Shown: positions 1-11,790 of the stretch, in pieces
Layout: each line of letters begins with the position of its first letter
How positions within the stretch are numbered: position 1 is the stretch's first letter
Assembly (NCBI RefSeq): GCF_026210795.1
Contig: NC_089430.1
Coordinates: 3,968,001 to 4,032,000, forward strand
Direction: 5' to 3'
DNA from: Rhizophagus irregularis
Taxonomy: Eukaryota > Glomeromycota > Glomeromycetes > Glomerales > Glomeraceae
DNA: 64,000 nucleotides
Notes under the pieces: generated by a model
Database searches by the model: none
Seen by the model: only the letters and a program-made list of their open reading frames with translations
Told to the model about the DNA's origin: nothing
Translations under genes and position numbers: made by a program

Positions 1-933
1 TTTAAGGCATTTCAAAATAATTTTAGCAACATATAGGTCTGATCTAAAAAATTAAGGTAAAAGAATTTTTTGGTTAAAATTTAAAAGTTATTGTATTTTA
101 ATCTAATTATATCAAAAGTATAATGCAAATTTTAAAAAAAATTCTCTAACCTTAATTTTTCTAGATCAGGCCCATTATGTAATCTATTCAATCATAAATA
201 TAATACCTATATTATAAATTAATTAAGAAGATATTATTGATTTTTAGAAAGTTTTTTGGAAGTATTTTAATCAAATTTTTTTTTAACAAGTATAAATATA
301 TAAGCTTCCTGAGTATATCTGCTGATTAGGTAGAATACAATGCTTTATATATTTTATAAAATTTATTTTTAAATAAAATACTAGTAAAGATAAAAAAAAA
401 ATCATAAATAAATGGAAAAATGTAATGTTTACTAATATATTTGAAATTTTTGTACTTTGCAAATAAATTTTATTCAATAAAAATAAATAAAATAATAGTC
501 TGGCTTTTTATTAATTTTCATTTAATAAGAATAAAATATTTTTATTCTAAAACAAAGAGCTGCTTACATTTTTAAATTGACTTTTTTGACTATTACTTGT
601 TCACATTTTTAGAATTGATCGTCATTTGAGCTACAAATCCCTTTGTTCTGCAACACCAAGCAGCTATGAAAGCTTTTCAATTCTTCGCAAATTATTGATT
701 CCAAATATATCATACAAATACTATTTGTGGAACAACTCCTCATGTTTCACGAGAAATATAAAGACTTTCAAACACACACATCCGAATTACTTTACTTCTT
801 GTTGCGGGGACTTCAGGAAGCTTTGCAATAAAAAAACTATAAGTAGAATTATCATAGTTAACACAGATCTCGTTTTCTCTCGATTTTATCAAGTATATAT
901 TTAAACAATTATTGGAAATCAGGAAAATTCAAA
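1..933. other. AT-rich upstream region of the eIF4E-family gene
   Basis: Very AT-rich sequence with homopolymer runs. The last ~330 bases are less AT-rich and hold a short open frame (626-904) that I read as 5' leader of the next gene, because it has no recognisable domain and ends 30 bases before the strong ATG at 934. No gene, RNA or mobile element is recognised. Confidence 0.5.
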
Positions 934-3266
934 ATGCCTTCTGAACATTCTCGCTCTTCATCGAGCTCTTCGGTAACATCGCCCATTCCGACAATTAACG
1001 TCAAGCTTGTCAAGTCCAACGGTAAAGATGGTCATGGTCAGTCAAATTCGAACAGTAGAGGATCTAATAGTGACCTTTTAGACATCTTCAACGCTCGTAC
1101 AGGTCAAACAAAAGATAAAGGCTCTAGGGATAAAAGTCCGTCTTCTAGGGATAGAAGTCCCTCACGTGGTAAGAGTCCTGGAAGAAGTAAAAGTTCTGAT
1201 AAACGAGGAAAAAGCCCTTCGGGCCGTAAAAGCCCTTCTGGTGATAAACTTCTTAGTTCGCCTAGAAGTCCGGGTTCGAGGTCTAGAAGCCCAGGGCCTC
1301 GTTCAAAGAGTCCAAATCGTAAAGAAACATCTTCACGTTCAAAGAGTCCCCGATCAAATAGCCAGAATCGTGATAACTCGATGAATAGATCTTCTTCTCA
1401 GGATGCTCGTCTTGGTATGGGTAGCAAAGGGGCGCACCCTTGGATTGCTCCATCACTTTCTTCTGAAAAAGGCGGCAATTCAAAAAACTCCAACAGATTA
1501 AGCCTTCCTCCTAACTTTGCTGACTTTAACATAAACAGCGTTATACGTGAAAGTAATGAACGATGGGCTAGATTAAATCTTGTTCCAAGTGATAAGGATA
1601 GCAAAACTAGTAGTATGGGAAATTTCTCTAAAACTGCTAGCCTTCGAGTGGTGAATCCTATTGCTCGCCCAAAACTTTCCGTTGAGACCTTTAATAGTTT
1701 GCTCGGTAGCAGGTCTATGCAAAGAACTCCTTCAGGTGGACGCACTGGAAATTTAAGTAATCCTTTTGCTGCTGGGGTTCCCTTGACCAGATCTAGAAGT
1801 CATAACTCTGCCATGGATGATTCCAAAAGAGTATATTCAAAGGATGATAAACCACACCCTCTTCAACATAATTGGTTAGTGCAATACACAATACAGTTAT
1901 ATAGAGGGATTTTTTTAACAAATTATTTTATTGATATATGTATATTTTTTACAGGACTATGTATTATGATAGTAAACCTGTCATGACACCTGGACCAAAA
2001 ACACCAACAGGAAAGCTTACATACGAAGAGAATCTGCAGACTATTGGTACTTTTGATACGGTAACTAAAATGAAAATTAAGTTTATTACGACTATATAAT
2101 TTATATAAATATTACTTAAATGTGCTAAAGAAAATATTATTATTCTTTACTCAGGTTCAAAGTTTTTGTCGCTATTTCAACTGGGTTAAGAAGCCCAGTC
2201 AATTAGATATGAATACGAATTTCCATATATTTAAGGATAAAATTAAGCCAATGTGGGAAGATCCAGCTAATGCTAATGTAATTATTTTCAAATAAACCCT
2301 TTTTCTATTAATTGTAATTTTAAAGGTATTTTTATTTAATTCAGGGAGGAAAATGGGTGATTTCAATGAAAAGTCCCCAGTTATTGGATCGTTGTTGGAG
2401 TTGGCTTGTGTATGCATTGGTTGGAGAAGAGTTGGATGAAAATGATGATATTTGTGGTGCCGGTACGTTGAGATTTATTAAATTAGAAAGTAGAACATAT
2501 GTGGGACATCTTGGAGACTAACACTCTTTTTTCCTTTGGTTAGTAATGTCTCGTAGAGCTCGTGGTGATAGAATTGCAGTTTGGGTAAGAGACAAAGATA
2601 ATGTTCCTGTAATTAATGGAATTGGGTAAGTTATTTTTGTATAGTCTGTTATCTTCCTTTTATATTATATTAAATTCAGTTTATAACTTTTTAATTTAGA
2701 CGACGTTTATTGAAGATTCTTGATTTACAAAATGAGAAAGGAATCGGAATGGATTTCCAAGTAGCGTATAAATTTTAAGATTATATTTATACACCAATTG
2801 TTTTTTGCAAGAACATATTCTAATTTTAAATTTTTCATCTTTCTAGTTCAATGAAGATGCATTAAAATCTGGAACATCATATAATAATCGTGTATATTTA
2901 TCTTTGGAAAGTTTGAAACAAGAATTGGAAAGCGAGGAAAAAGCAAAACAAGATGAACTTGTTATTGCGGAGAAGAGACAAATTGAAATACAAAAAAATG
3001 ACAAAGACTCATCTAATGCAGAAGTCAACGTAAGCACACCAGAGATTGTTACTATTGATGTGGATGCGGAATCAGGAGCAACAACTGGAAATAATCATAA
3101 TTTAGATGAACAAAAGGACGATGATAATGTTACAAATGATAATAATAATGAGAATGAGGATGATGACGATAATGAAGATAACAATAATAAGGATGTCAAT
3201 AATGAGGATGTCATTATTGATGAAATTAAAGAAGATGAGCCACAATCAAATGAAAGTCAAAATTAA
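934..3266 (+). CDS. eIF4E-family cap-binding protein, 4E-HP (class II) type, with SR-rich N-terminus
   Basis: Seven exons: 934-1874, 1955-2060, 2155-2277, 2345-2462, 2544-2625, 2700-2760, 2847-3266, giving 616 aa. Residues 1-305 are Ser/Arg-rich with many RSxSP-type repeats, unlike ordinary eIF4E. The cap-binding fold spans about 305-500: HPLQHNW near 308-314, TYEENL (Y337), IKPMWED (W383, E384), GGKWVI, and a SRRARGDRIAVW stretch for phosphate contacts. A Tyr in place of the first cap-stacking Trp is the class II (4E-HP/nCBP) signature, and W383 would be the second stacking residue. The C-terminal ~110 residues are acidic Asp/Glu/Asn-rich. Class II proteins usually bind m7G caps and repress or tune translation rather than drive bulk initiation. 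Position 354 is Cys where these proteins normally carry the eIF4G/4E-BP-contacting Trp. Class assignment is from recalled family features. Confidence 0.9.
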
Positions 3267-4548
3267 CTCTTAAAATTTAATTATTTTGATGAAATTTAAT
3301 TCCGCTTTATTTTTAAAAAAAATTTTTTTTTCATGTAGAAATTTTATTTTTGGCTTTTTATTTTATAATTCATATATATTTGCACTTTTTATTTGTTTTT
3401 TAACATTATTCATTTATATATATTTTTGGCATGTAAGATAGTTCATTTTATGTTAGTAGACAATTCAAATTTTATCCTTTGATTTTTAATCAATCAAAAA
3501 AATTCATAATTTCTTTATTATTTTTTTATCCTTTGAACAAAAAGTGGGAGTTTATTTTTGGCATTTAATTTAAACTTTTTTTTATTAATGTATTTATTTT
3601 ATATGTATATAATAAATACAATAGATTTATTTATTAAACGGTTATCTTTTTTTTTAAAATAATATATTTGCATATATTTTATATTAACAGTAAATCTTAT
3701 TTTTTAAGGGTTATTTCTTAATTATTATTTTTTTTTCACAATATAATACTTATATAATTTATATTATTTTAATTATCTGATTTTTACAAATCAACTAACT
3801 CTATATTAAAATTATTTGGCTACTTGTTAAAGATTATTAATTATTTATTAATTTTATTTTTATTCACAAAAATAACTGCTATAATTCTTAAAGTATATTA
3901 TGAAAATTCTTTTTCTTTTTTAATCTTTATAATTATCTTTTGATTTTTTTTTGATTTTTTTTTGATTTTAGTATTAGCAAATTTTATTATTTTATAATGT
4001 ATACTTTTTAAAACTAAATTAAATTTTTATAATATTTTTATAGTTTTTAATTAATACCAGTTTATAAATACAATAAAATAAATTAAATGAATATATAAAT
4101 AAATATAAAATAAACTTATTAATGTTTTTTTAGTAGGTCTTGTGGTCTACCAGATAAAGACATCAGGTTATATGCTAAGATGATGCGTTTTATATATTGC
4201 CTATTTGATTAGTTATCATAACTATCTGATAGTGCATATGTAAGGTTTTATAGAGAAATGATGAATGGTTTACAAATTAATCATATTAGTATATTTTATA
4301 GTTTTTTTTATCTTTGTATAATTACTAATATTATACTAATAAATTTGTAAATGTATTGCGATTATCAAAAAAAAAAATAAATAAGTTCTTTTAATATAAA
4401 TTTTTAAAACAACAAATTATCAAATAATTAAGTAAAAGATTTTTGTGATTTCTATGGTTACTTGTATCTATTGGTGATAAGATCAGTTAAGTAAGCCTTA
4501 TATTTAATTATGCTATTAATAAAGTTCTACATGACTAGCTTCGTACTT
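3267..4548. other. AT-rich gene-free spacer
   Basis: 3' flank of the eIF4E-family gene followed by about 1.2 kb of A/T homopolymer-rich DNA. I see no supported gene, RNA gene or clear repeat. Confidence 0.5.
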
Positions 4549-4616
4549 AAAAGTACTTTAAAAATATATTGGCTCACAAGCTGGCTCGTAAGCTAATATA
4601 TTTTTAAAGTACTTTT
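4549..4616. repeat. Perfect 22-bp inverted repeat with 24-nt loop
   Basis: The arms at 4549-4570 and 4595-4616 are exact reverse complements (22 of 22). The loop contains GGCTCACAAGCT followed by GGCTCGTAAGCT, and a third CTCGTAAGCT lies just outside. The stem is AT-rich with one central AAGTACTT palindrome. It could be a tiny fold-back MITE or an extruding hairpin; no gene is nearby for it to terminate. Confidence 0.75.
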
Positions 4617-5127
4617 GACTCGTAAGCTGATTCATATAGAGCTTTAGCTATAATAAGAAATTTATATCAATTATTAGATCAATGTTCTATAAAATTTCTG
4701 TTCAAACCAGCATTATTTAAAAAAAATAGTAGGAATAAAGGAGAAGAGTTTGATAAATTTGGTAATACTAGCATTCTTTTCAATTTGAATTATATTATTA
4801 CATCATGATTTTCAGATATATTTTTGGAATGCATTATGAAAAAATTTAACTATTTTTCTTGCAATAATTTTAAAATTTTTTATAAAGTTAGTTTTTGTAT
4901 ATTAAATAGAATCGTACTAAAATTTTTAGTTAATTTTATACAATTATAAGTTTTCAATTCTGATAAAATGGCATTTTTATATTCAAAAATAATTTTTTTT
5001 CAAGTTAAAAAAAGGTATTATTGTTTTTTAAAACTCTTTTTAATAAGTAATTATTATTATTTTTTTTTTTATGTTTTAGGAGATATCGGCATAAGCCTAG
5101 GTTCGCTAGAGTTACGTGGAGGGAAGC

Positions 5128-5374
5128 ATAAGGTTGCTTGTCTAAACCTCTTCAAAATCTTACGATTAGTTTTGTTAAAATTTTACTATAGATTTATTAT
5201 AGTTTTGGCAGAGTTTCAGCAGTTTCGGCATTTATAATAAGTTTCGGCAGTTTTGCCTTTCTCCAAAGTTTTGCCAGTTTTTTAATATAACTTTAATATA
5301 GTTTTGGCAGAATTTTGCTTTTCGGCAAAACGCCATCTTGCCTAAACCCCTAGGTTTCCGGCAAAGCAACTTAA
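5128..5374. mobile_element. Non-autonomous hAT-like MITE, copy 1
   Basis: A 247-bp element starting ATAAGGTTGCTTG and ending near GCAACTTAA, flanked by the 8-bp direct repeat AGGGAAGC (5120-5127 and 5375-5382), the duplication size of hAT transposons. It is about 90% identical by eye to the copy at 62175-62418. The interior is made of GTTTCGGCAG/GTTTTGGCAG-like words, and C/T differences between the copies fall mainly at TTTCG/TTTTG positions. It has no coding capacity; the short open frame across it is incidental. Confidence 0.75.
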
Positions 5375-5441
5375 AGGGAAGCTGCTACAACTTAAAGTTG
5401 TGGAAATACTGCTCCTACATTAAGCAAGCACTAACCAGAAC

Positions 5442-5804
5442 TAAAGATGTAGTATGTAATTGATAATTACTACCCTTGTGTTGTAATAGTAAGGGTTGCA
5501 ACCTATTACTACTTTTAAAGTTAAAGTGTTGTAATATTACAACACTTATGATTGTTCAAAAATTTCCTTTTTGAAAAATAAAAATTACAAAAATAAGTTT
5601 TTATAGAACAAATATCATCATAAAAGAAATAATTAATATATAATAATACATATTTATATAATTGGAAATAATTACAATACTAGTAGTAATTATAATACTA
5701 TATAATAATTATAATATTGTGTAATTACAACAAAAGTGTTGTATGTATGTTGTAATAGTTGCAACCTTATAACCTTCTAAAAATAATTACATATTACATC
5801 TTTA
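5442..5804. mobile_element. MITE with about 20-bp terminal inverted repeats
   Basis: The left end TAAAGATGTAGTATGTAATT is matched by the reverse complement of ACATATTACATCTTTA at the right end. Inner parts also mirror each other around TTGCAACC and TTGTAATA motifs. Length is about 363 bp, with no coding capacity. TA at both edges would fit a Tc1/mariner-type duplication, but the exact ends are uncertain. Confidence 0.55.
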
Positions 5805-5829
5805 AACCAAACACCTACTCTAATTATTA

Positions 5830-6767
5830 GAAGTAACCAGATGTACATTCCCTTACCCCTATATACCACACTGGAAAGACGACCCAAGTTTATACTTACA
5901 CAAGGATAGATCGTGCGTAGCAGGCTCCGACACAGTTATACTACCCACTAAGACTCCGTCAGAAGTTTGAAGAACCACCCACGTACGGCAGATATAACGG
6001 AGCAGACATCTAGAAGTCCTTCCATGATGGTTAGCTTAGAGGTACTGCAATACTAAGACTACTAATATGGTCTCACTCAAAGCCCACTACAGGTCGCGAT
6101 TACTATACCAGCCCATCATAGTTGTAAATCCCCCAGTAGTAATAGTAGTGACTACCAGGACAGTAAGCTGCTAAGAGTACTGGGATCACCCCTTTATTAT
6201 AAGTAACCAACCCAGTTACCCAGGGATCACCCACCAGTACGTCAAATTCACTCGATGAATCAAACCCTCACCTAACCTTATATACCTGTGAGCTTACAAA
6301 CGTCTCCAATCAGCCTAAACCTATTAAAAGGTAAACTACTGCTAAGACATTGCACTTGAGACTTTACCATCTATGAGGACCATCTAGCATAGTAAACTCC
6401 CACAGTAAAGTTTACCACACTCTTAGTGGTATCGTAGATGTAAGACCAAGATAAGAAAGACCTGCAGATGGTATGACAAGTAGAACGACCATCCAAACAG
6501 GACAATAGGCTTCCCAATGGCCTCATAGGGAACGCTAGGAGAACACCATAACCCTTTGTTAAAATATGTCGTCGACAGATACATACTAATTCACCATGAT
6601 GCAGTTCAGCCTACACTAATCCCTGTACCTTCACATTATTAGTAGTAGTGTCCGCAGTAAAATTCTTTTAATTTTCATGATTGGCAGAATCGAACCTATG
6701 ACCTCACCATACTCAGACTTCCCAAAAGGACTCACAGACTTACCAATGAGCCAGGGGTAATCAACTC
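5830..6767 (-). mobile_element. Long tRNA-derived SINE, minus-strand copy
   Basis: On the minus strand the element begins near 6767 with a tRNA-like head: an A box at 6753-6743 (TGGCTCATTGG) and a B box at 6697-6687 (GGTTCGATTCT), the pol III internal promoter. It then continues for about 0.85 kb. The stretch after the head (AATTTTACTGCGGACACTAC, then AACTGCATCATGGTGAATTAGT) matches the plus-strand copy at 56281-57255. Base composition is clearly less AT-rich than its surroundings. It encodes no protein. The distal end near 5830 is approximate. Confidence 0.7.
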
Positions 6768-7930
6768 TAATAAGTAATTATTATATTAGTAAATTTTATA
6801 ATATAATAAAAATTTTTATTATAATTTTATATAAGGCCATACAAACTTGATTTTATAGTTTTCATAATATAAAAATTTCATTAATAACCCGGCAACCCGG
6901 CTTTTAATTTTTTTTTCAAAAATTTTATATGTGAAATTTTTTTTGATTTTTTAAAAAATTACCTGCAGGCATAGTAATAATATAAAAAAATTTTTTTAAG
7001 AAACAACTTGAAAGCCTGATTCCCGGCCGGACTATAAAAACCATTTTTAGCCACTTTGTATGCTAATTATAAATATAAAAAAATATTTTTATATAACAAA
7101 TTTAAAATAATTAGTATTAATAAATAACTTTTTAATAGAAGAGGATGATTTCTACATTTGCTTTTACCTTACTGATTATTTGGCCATTTTTCCAGTAAGG
7201 AAAAACTTTGATTTTTCTCATTCGAGTAGCTGTAGAGTACTTTGTTTTTTATTGTGAACTTCTTGGTCATTCTTTCAAAATTTGAACGGACCTTTAACTT
7301 AAAGTTTTAGTGGAGTTACAAAACTATGGAGTGGTTTTTACCAAAAATAATTTTATTTCTGCCACCACCGAGTTCCTAAAAGTTGTAACAGTTATGTATT
7401 GAGCGGCTGGACTTTGAATTCTGCACCAATATGAAGTTTTTCCATTAGTTTCTTTATTTTTGGAAGCATTGCAAAAGTTTTTTCCATGAAGTATAAGTTG
7501 AAATAGAGGTGATCACTTAAGAAGTGGGCTTTTCTTTATTATTAGTTAACGTTTGAGACTTTGAAATGTTTGTAGTGGTAGACAAAGGCTTAGGATTTAT
7601 TTCTTTTTTTACTCAGTTTTTCCTCTAGGGATTTTCTGAGGTTATGACTTTCCTTTTTGTTTTTGTTTTTTTTTTTATCCTTGAAATTTCAGCATTTTCG
7701 CTCTTGGTTTTCTTTTGGGAGTTAGGGATATTGGAATGTTAATCATCTGGGCTAAAGGTTTGGTATTACTTAATTTTTTTGGATTTATGTAGATCTTTAG
7801 GGAGCGAAGCTGATGGGATTGGTGAATTTTAGTTTTTAATTTTTACTAATCAAAGTTAATCAGCAGTAGAAATGTCAAAATTAGATACATTAAATTACAT
7901 TAAAGTGTATAGGTTGGACCTAGTGTATCC
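6768..7930. other. Gene-free stretch, possibly a decayed coding remnant
   Basis: 6768-7080 is AT-rich. 7140-7850 is less AT-rich and T/G-skewed. Read on the minus strand it gives Lys/Ser-rich protein-like strings broken by many stops, so it may be an old transposon ORF remnant. I cannot name a family. Confidence 0.3.
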
Positions 7931-8107
7931 TATACATGCTGTCCAAATTATTTTGGGATGCCATAATTATAATTTGGGATGTCGTAATTCATTCAATTTA
8001 TATATAATTTACTATGTAAAGTGCCAAAATAATTTGGGATGTCATAATTGAATTTGGGATTTTACTTATAATTACGGCAGCCCAAAATAATTTGGGTGGC
8101 ATATATA
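7931..8107. mobile_element. Mariner-type MITE with about 33-bp inverted ends
   Basis: The left end (CATGCTGTCCAAATTATTTT...) is mirrored by the right end, whose reverse complement starts ATGCCACCCAAATTATTTT. Inside, the word AATTTGGGATGTCATAATT recurs. Both ends abut TATA, compatible with a TA target duplication. About 177 bp, non-coding. Confidence 0.6.
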
Positions 8108-8110
8108 GTG

Positions 8111-8390
8111 TATTCACCTGGATGTGATGGAAGTTAAGGCTATATAATGTGATCTATGAATTTCATTCCAGAACGTGCCAATTCTTTATAGGATTGCACC
8201 ATGATGAATTAGTGTATACAGTAATAAAGCTGTACATTTTAATAAAGTGTAATGGTGTCCTTTGGAGGAACCCTATGAAGATCATAAAGAAGTTTAATTT
8301 TTTACATTACTTTTTTGTTTTTAATGTATTTATAATGGTAATACAGTTCATATTTGGGTAATTTTGACTCAAAGGTCTATCTGCATGCAG
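8111..8390 (+). mobile_element. Degenerate SINE fragment
   Basis: The block GCACCATGATGAATTAGTGT, then a GTACATTT...AATGGTGTCCTT stretch, then CCTATGA, lines up in order with the SINE at 56281-57255 (GCATCATGGTGAATTAGTGT, GCACATTT, CATGGTGTCCTT, CCTATGAGG). The tRNA-like head is not recognisable here. A 70-aa open frame across it is incidental. Confidence 0.6.
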
Positions 8391-8934
8391 GTATGGTCTT
8401 ATTTATTTTTTGTAAATATGTTGTGATTATTGTAATTACATCATTAAATAAAAATGACTGATCTCCTTTAAGTATAATTAAAAAAAAAAAAAATTTTTAA
8501 TAAAAGTAAATTTATTTCTAATTCTATGTAAGATTTAATATTTTTTATTTTTTTAAATTATAAATTATAACTCATTGGGAACATTTGCTTGTTGAGTGAA
8601 ATATTTTAGAGGTTATTGTTTATGATTACATAAACTTTTTACCATAATTAAATATCAATTTTTATGAGAGTAAATAAAAATAAAATAAAAATAAATTATA
8701 AATTATCAAAATCTTTTTTAAGATATTAAGTAAATTTGTAAAGCAGGCAAAATTATCTATAAATTATAATTTAAAAGTTATATGAATTTATATTGAATTT
8801 TATTTTTTATCAAAAATTACTTGAAAATAATTGCCAAATAATTGGCCTAACATTATTTTTATATATTAAATTCAGGAAAATGAAAAATAAAATTTTCTTT
8901 TAATAATATTATTTTTTGAATATTTTTATATGAA
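8391..8934. other. AT-rich spacer
   Basis: Homopolymer-rich AT DNA; nothing supported. Confidence 0.4.
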
Positions 8935-9222
8935 ATTAAAATTTAAACATACCTGCATTTAAACGTATTCTTATAATATAAGTCAAAAATGAAGTTTTAA
9001 ACCCTTTTTGCTATAATAAATAAAGTTGTAGAAGAGGTAAAAATATATATATAATATGAGTTTATTTATAAATATATAAGATATAAATTGCATTTATTCA
9101 AAAAAATCAGTAATTTTTTAATATTATATGATAAAATAATCAGCATTTTTATTATATAAAAATTTTCAAAAAAGAAGAGTACATTCAAAATGCAGATGCG
9201 TTTAAATTTTAATCCCTTTTTA
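8935..9222. mobile_element. MITE with imperfect about 34-bp inverted ends
   Basis: The left end runs AAAATTTAAACATACCTGCA and on; the reverse complement of the right end runs AAAATTTAAACGCATCTGCA and on. TTAA/TTAAT sequence lies at both borders, so the duplication could be TTA or TTAA. About 288 bp, non-coding. Confidence 0.5.
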
Positions 9223-9601
9223 TATTACTATATAATATTACATAATATCTAAAATTACTAGTAAAATTAAAGAATTTTAATAGCATATTAAAAACGTTAG
9301 TATTTATAGTGACTGCAAATTAATGTAATATTAAAAAAATAAAACTTGGCAAAATTAGTGTAAAATTATAATAAATTTTTATTAAAAAGTTAGTAAAACT
9401 AATTGAATGCTAAAATTACTGAAATTATATTAGTGATAGGTATATATTAATTTTTTATTATCATATTAATATTAATTTTAATGATTTAATTACTATTAAA
9501 TTTATTTTAATAATATTTATTAATTTTTGATAATTAATTGTTAAAAAAATTGAAAAAAATCCAAATTTTTAATTTTTTTATATAATTTAAAGTCTAATTT
9601 A
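9223..9601. other. AT-rich spacer
   Basis: About 380 bases of AT-rich DNA; nothing supported. Confidence 0.4.
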
Positions 9602-10605
9602 GGGCGTTCTCAAGCACCCCAATTGATAGACTGATTAATGATCTGATTGGTCAAAAAAGTTTCAAAGAGTTTCTTATTTTGATGATCAACAAGCGAGCTA
9701 AAAACCACCTTTTTTTCTCAATGATCTTCAATTGATAGATGATGTTCAATCATTACAATAATTTACTTTATTTTTTTATGACAAAAATGAGTTCTCAGCA
9801 AGCTCTTTCACAATATAAAAAAATTATTATTTTATTCTTAATGCAAGAAAATTTTAAAAGAAATAATAGAGACTTTGACACAAATATGAATTATCTTTTA
9901 ACTTTTACTCAAATTATAGAAAGTACTCTCTATATTTTTGAAAAACTGTGTCCCACTTTTGTTAAATAGAAGCTTTAGAACGCTCTTTTAAAACGGAACT
10001 TGCAACATTAGAAGATTGTATATTAGAAACAATATTATTCCAAATTTGGCCTTTTTCCTTTGGATCTTTAACTTTTTGCAAAGCTTGTTAATGTTCTCCA
10101 ACCTCTTTAATAAATATCTAAATTTCTGCTGATGTTCATCGATTTGATGGCTTGCTAGCATGAATTGGTGTAAGTGGAATTGAAGTTGAAGTTGCATAAT
10201 CAGGAGAAATAGCGACATGATTATTACAATCAATGGAAGAAGATACCTATAAAAAAGAAATCAATAAAGATCTATATTACATTTAAAAAGAATATGTATT
10301 TACTTTTTTTTGTCGTTTAGAGCCAATATTTGACTTTGCTGTTGCAAAAAAGTTGCAAGTTCGTAAAATCATTTAAAGTGGTTGCATTAAAAATTGGATT
10401 TGAAACTTCATAGACATGTCGAAAACTATAAAATTGGTTATCATAAAAAAAAACTGTTGCTTAAAAAATTTATGTTAAACTATAAAAGAGGCATGCTCAA
10501 GCTAAATCGAACTTATAATTCTATTGATCTTGTCATTAATTGTGATACTTGAGTACAATGACATCACTATCAGGTCTAATTGAGGGAGATGCTTGAGAAC
10601 GCCCT
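9602..10605 (-). mobile_element. PIF/Harbinger-like element of about 1 kb with decayed cargo
   Basis: Ends GGGCGTTCTCAAGCA and TGCTTGAGAACGCCC are a perfect 15-bp inverted pair, with weaker similarity further in. TTA flanks each side, the 3-bp duplication typical of PIF/Harbinger. On the minus strand 10110-9965 reads as a protein-like string (KVKDPKEKGQIWNN...VLKERSKASI) interrupted upstream by stops, so the cargo is a dead ORF remnant. No DDE domain is recognisable. The 76- and 81-aa open frames across the element are not supported as genes. Confidence 0.65.
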
Positions 10606-10751
10606 TAATCTAATTTAAATCTGATATTTTAAATTAATTTATAATTTAAATAAAAAGAAGCGAACTATTAAGCAATTTTTAAATGTATATATTTTATATA
10701 AATAAATTTATTAATTTTTAGTTAAATAATTTAAAATTAACTCTATTTTAC

Positions 10752-10922
10752 ATATATGAAGTCTTTGCAATAGAAAAGTACAAAACTCAAAAAATATTAA
10801 AAATTGAATTAATATTAAATTTGCATTTATTTCAGTAAAAAAAACATAATTATTAACATATAAAGTAAAATTAAATTTTTTTTTGAGTTTTATACCTTTT
10901 TATTGCAAAAACCTTATATATT
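10752..10922. mobile_element. Mariner-type MITE, about 170 bp
   Basis: The left arm TATATGAAGTCTTTGCAATA and on mirrors the right arm (reverse complement TATATAAGGTTTTTGCAATA) for about 43 bp, down to an ACTCAAAAAA block. Both ends lie in TATATA, compatible with a TA duplication. Non-coding. Confidence 0.6.
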
Positions 10923-11790
10923 TAAATAATCTTTACAAAACTTGAAAACTTTTGAAATAAAAGTAATAGAACTAAAAAAATTTAAAAAAAAATGCTTTAT
11001 TATTCAAAGCATATGCATAGAACACTTCCATTTTACTTCAAAGTATTATCTGTTTGCATACATATATGACCAATAAAATCTTAGAATTAAGTGTAATCTT
11101 AAATTTATTTATATGTATTATATATAATATTTTTTATTTATGTCTCCTGATTTAAAATTTCCTTAATTTTTTAATATTTCTTAAAAGTTTTTTACACCAT
11201 TCAAAAGATAAATAAATTTTTTCTTATAATTTTTATAATATATTTTTTATGTTTTTTTTAATTTGTATTTGTTTTTTTTAAAATAAAAATTAAAATAACT
11301 GAAAATAAATAAAAAATAAAAAAATAAAACAATTAATTCATAAATAAACTGAATTTTTAATTATTGTGTTGTTGATTTCTTACATTTTATTATGAACATA
11401 TGATTTATGACGCTTCAAACGTATCAATTTTCTAATATGTATTTAGAATGTATTTTTAAAGTATGCAAATTATTTTTAAGGTTTAAAAGTTTATATTTAT
11501 AGAATTATTTAATTTTAAAAAATGAAATTTTTATAATTTTAATGAATATTAATTTGTATTAATTTATTATTTAGTGATTATAAAAGGATAAAATATAGGT
11601 ATATAACTATTAAATTTGCCTTAATGAGATATGTCAAATGGTGCTATATTTACTTCAATTAAAGTTATAATCTGTTAATTTGTAAATAAATACATTTTAG
11701 CCATTTTATAAATATTAAGTTAATAAAAAGATTTTTTTTTTAAATATTTTATAAATATCTATCAATATATAATTCTATATATTAAAAAAC
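10923..11790. other. AT-rich spacer
   Basis: No supported gene or repeat; long A and T runs. Confidence 0.4.

Noticed and set aside
626-904. 92-aa open frame upstream of the eIF4E-family gene
   Set aside because: No domain, composition like leader sequence, ends just before the real ATG; treated as 5' leader.
4968-5237. 89-aa open frame
   Set aside because: Its second half is the translation of the hAT-like MITE; the first half is T-rich spacer.
6687-6760. tRNA gene on the minus strand
   Set aside because: Same reason: it is the head of the minus-strand SINE copy.
8149-8361. 70-aa open frame
   Set aside because: Lies in a degenerate SINE fragment.
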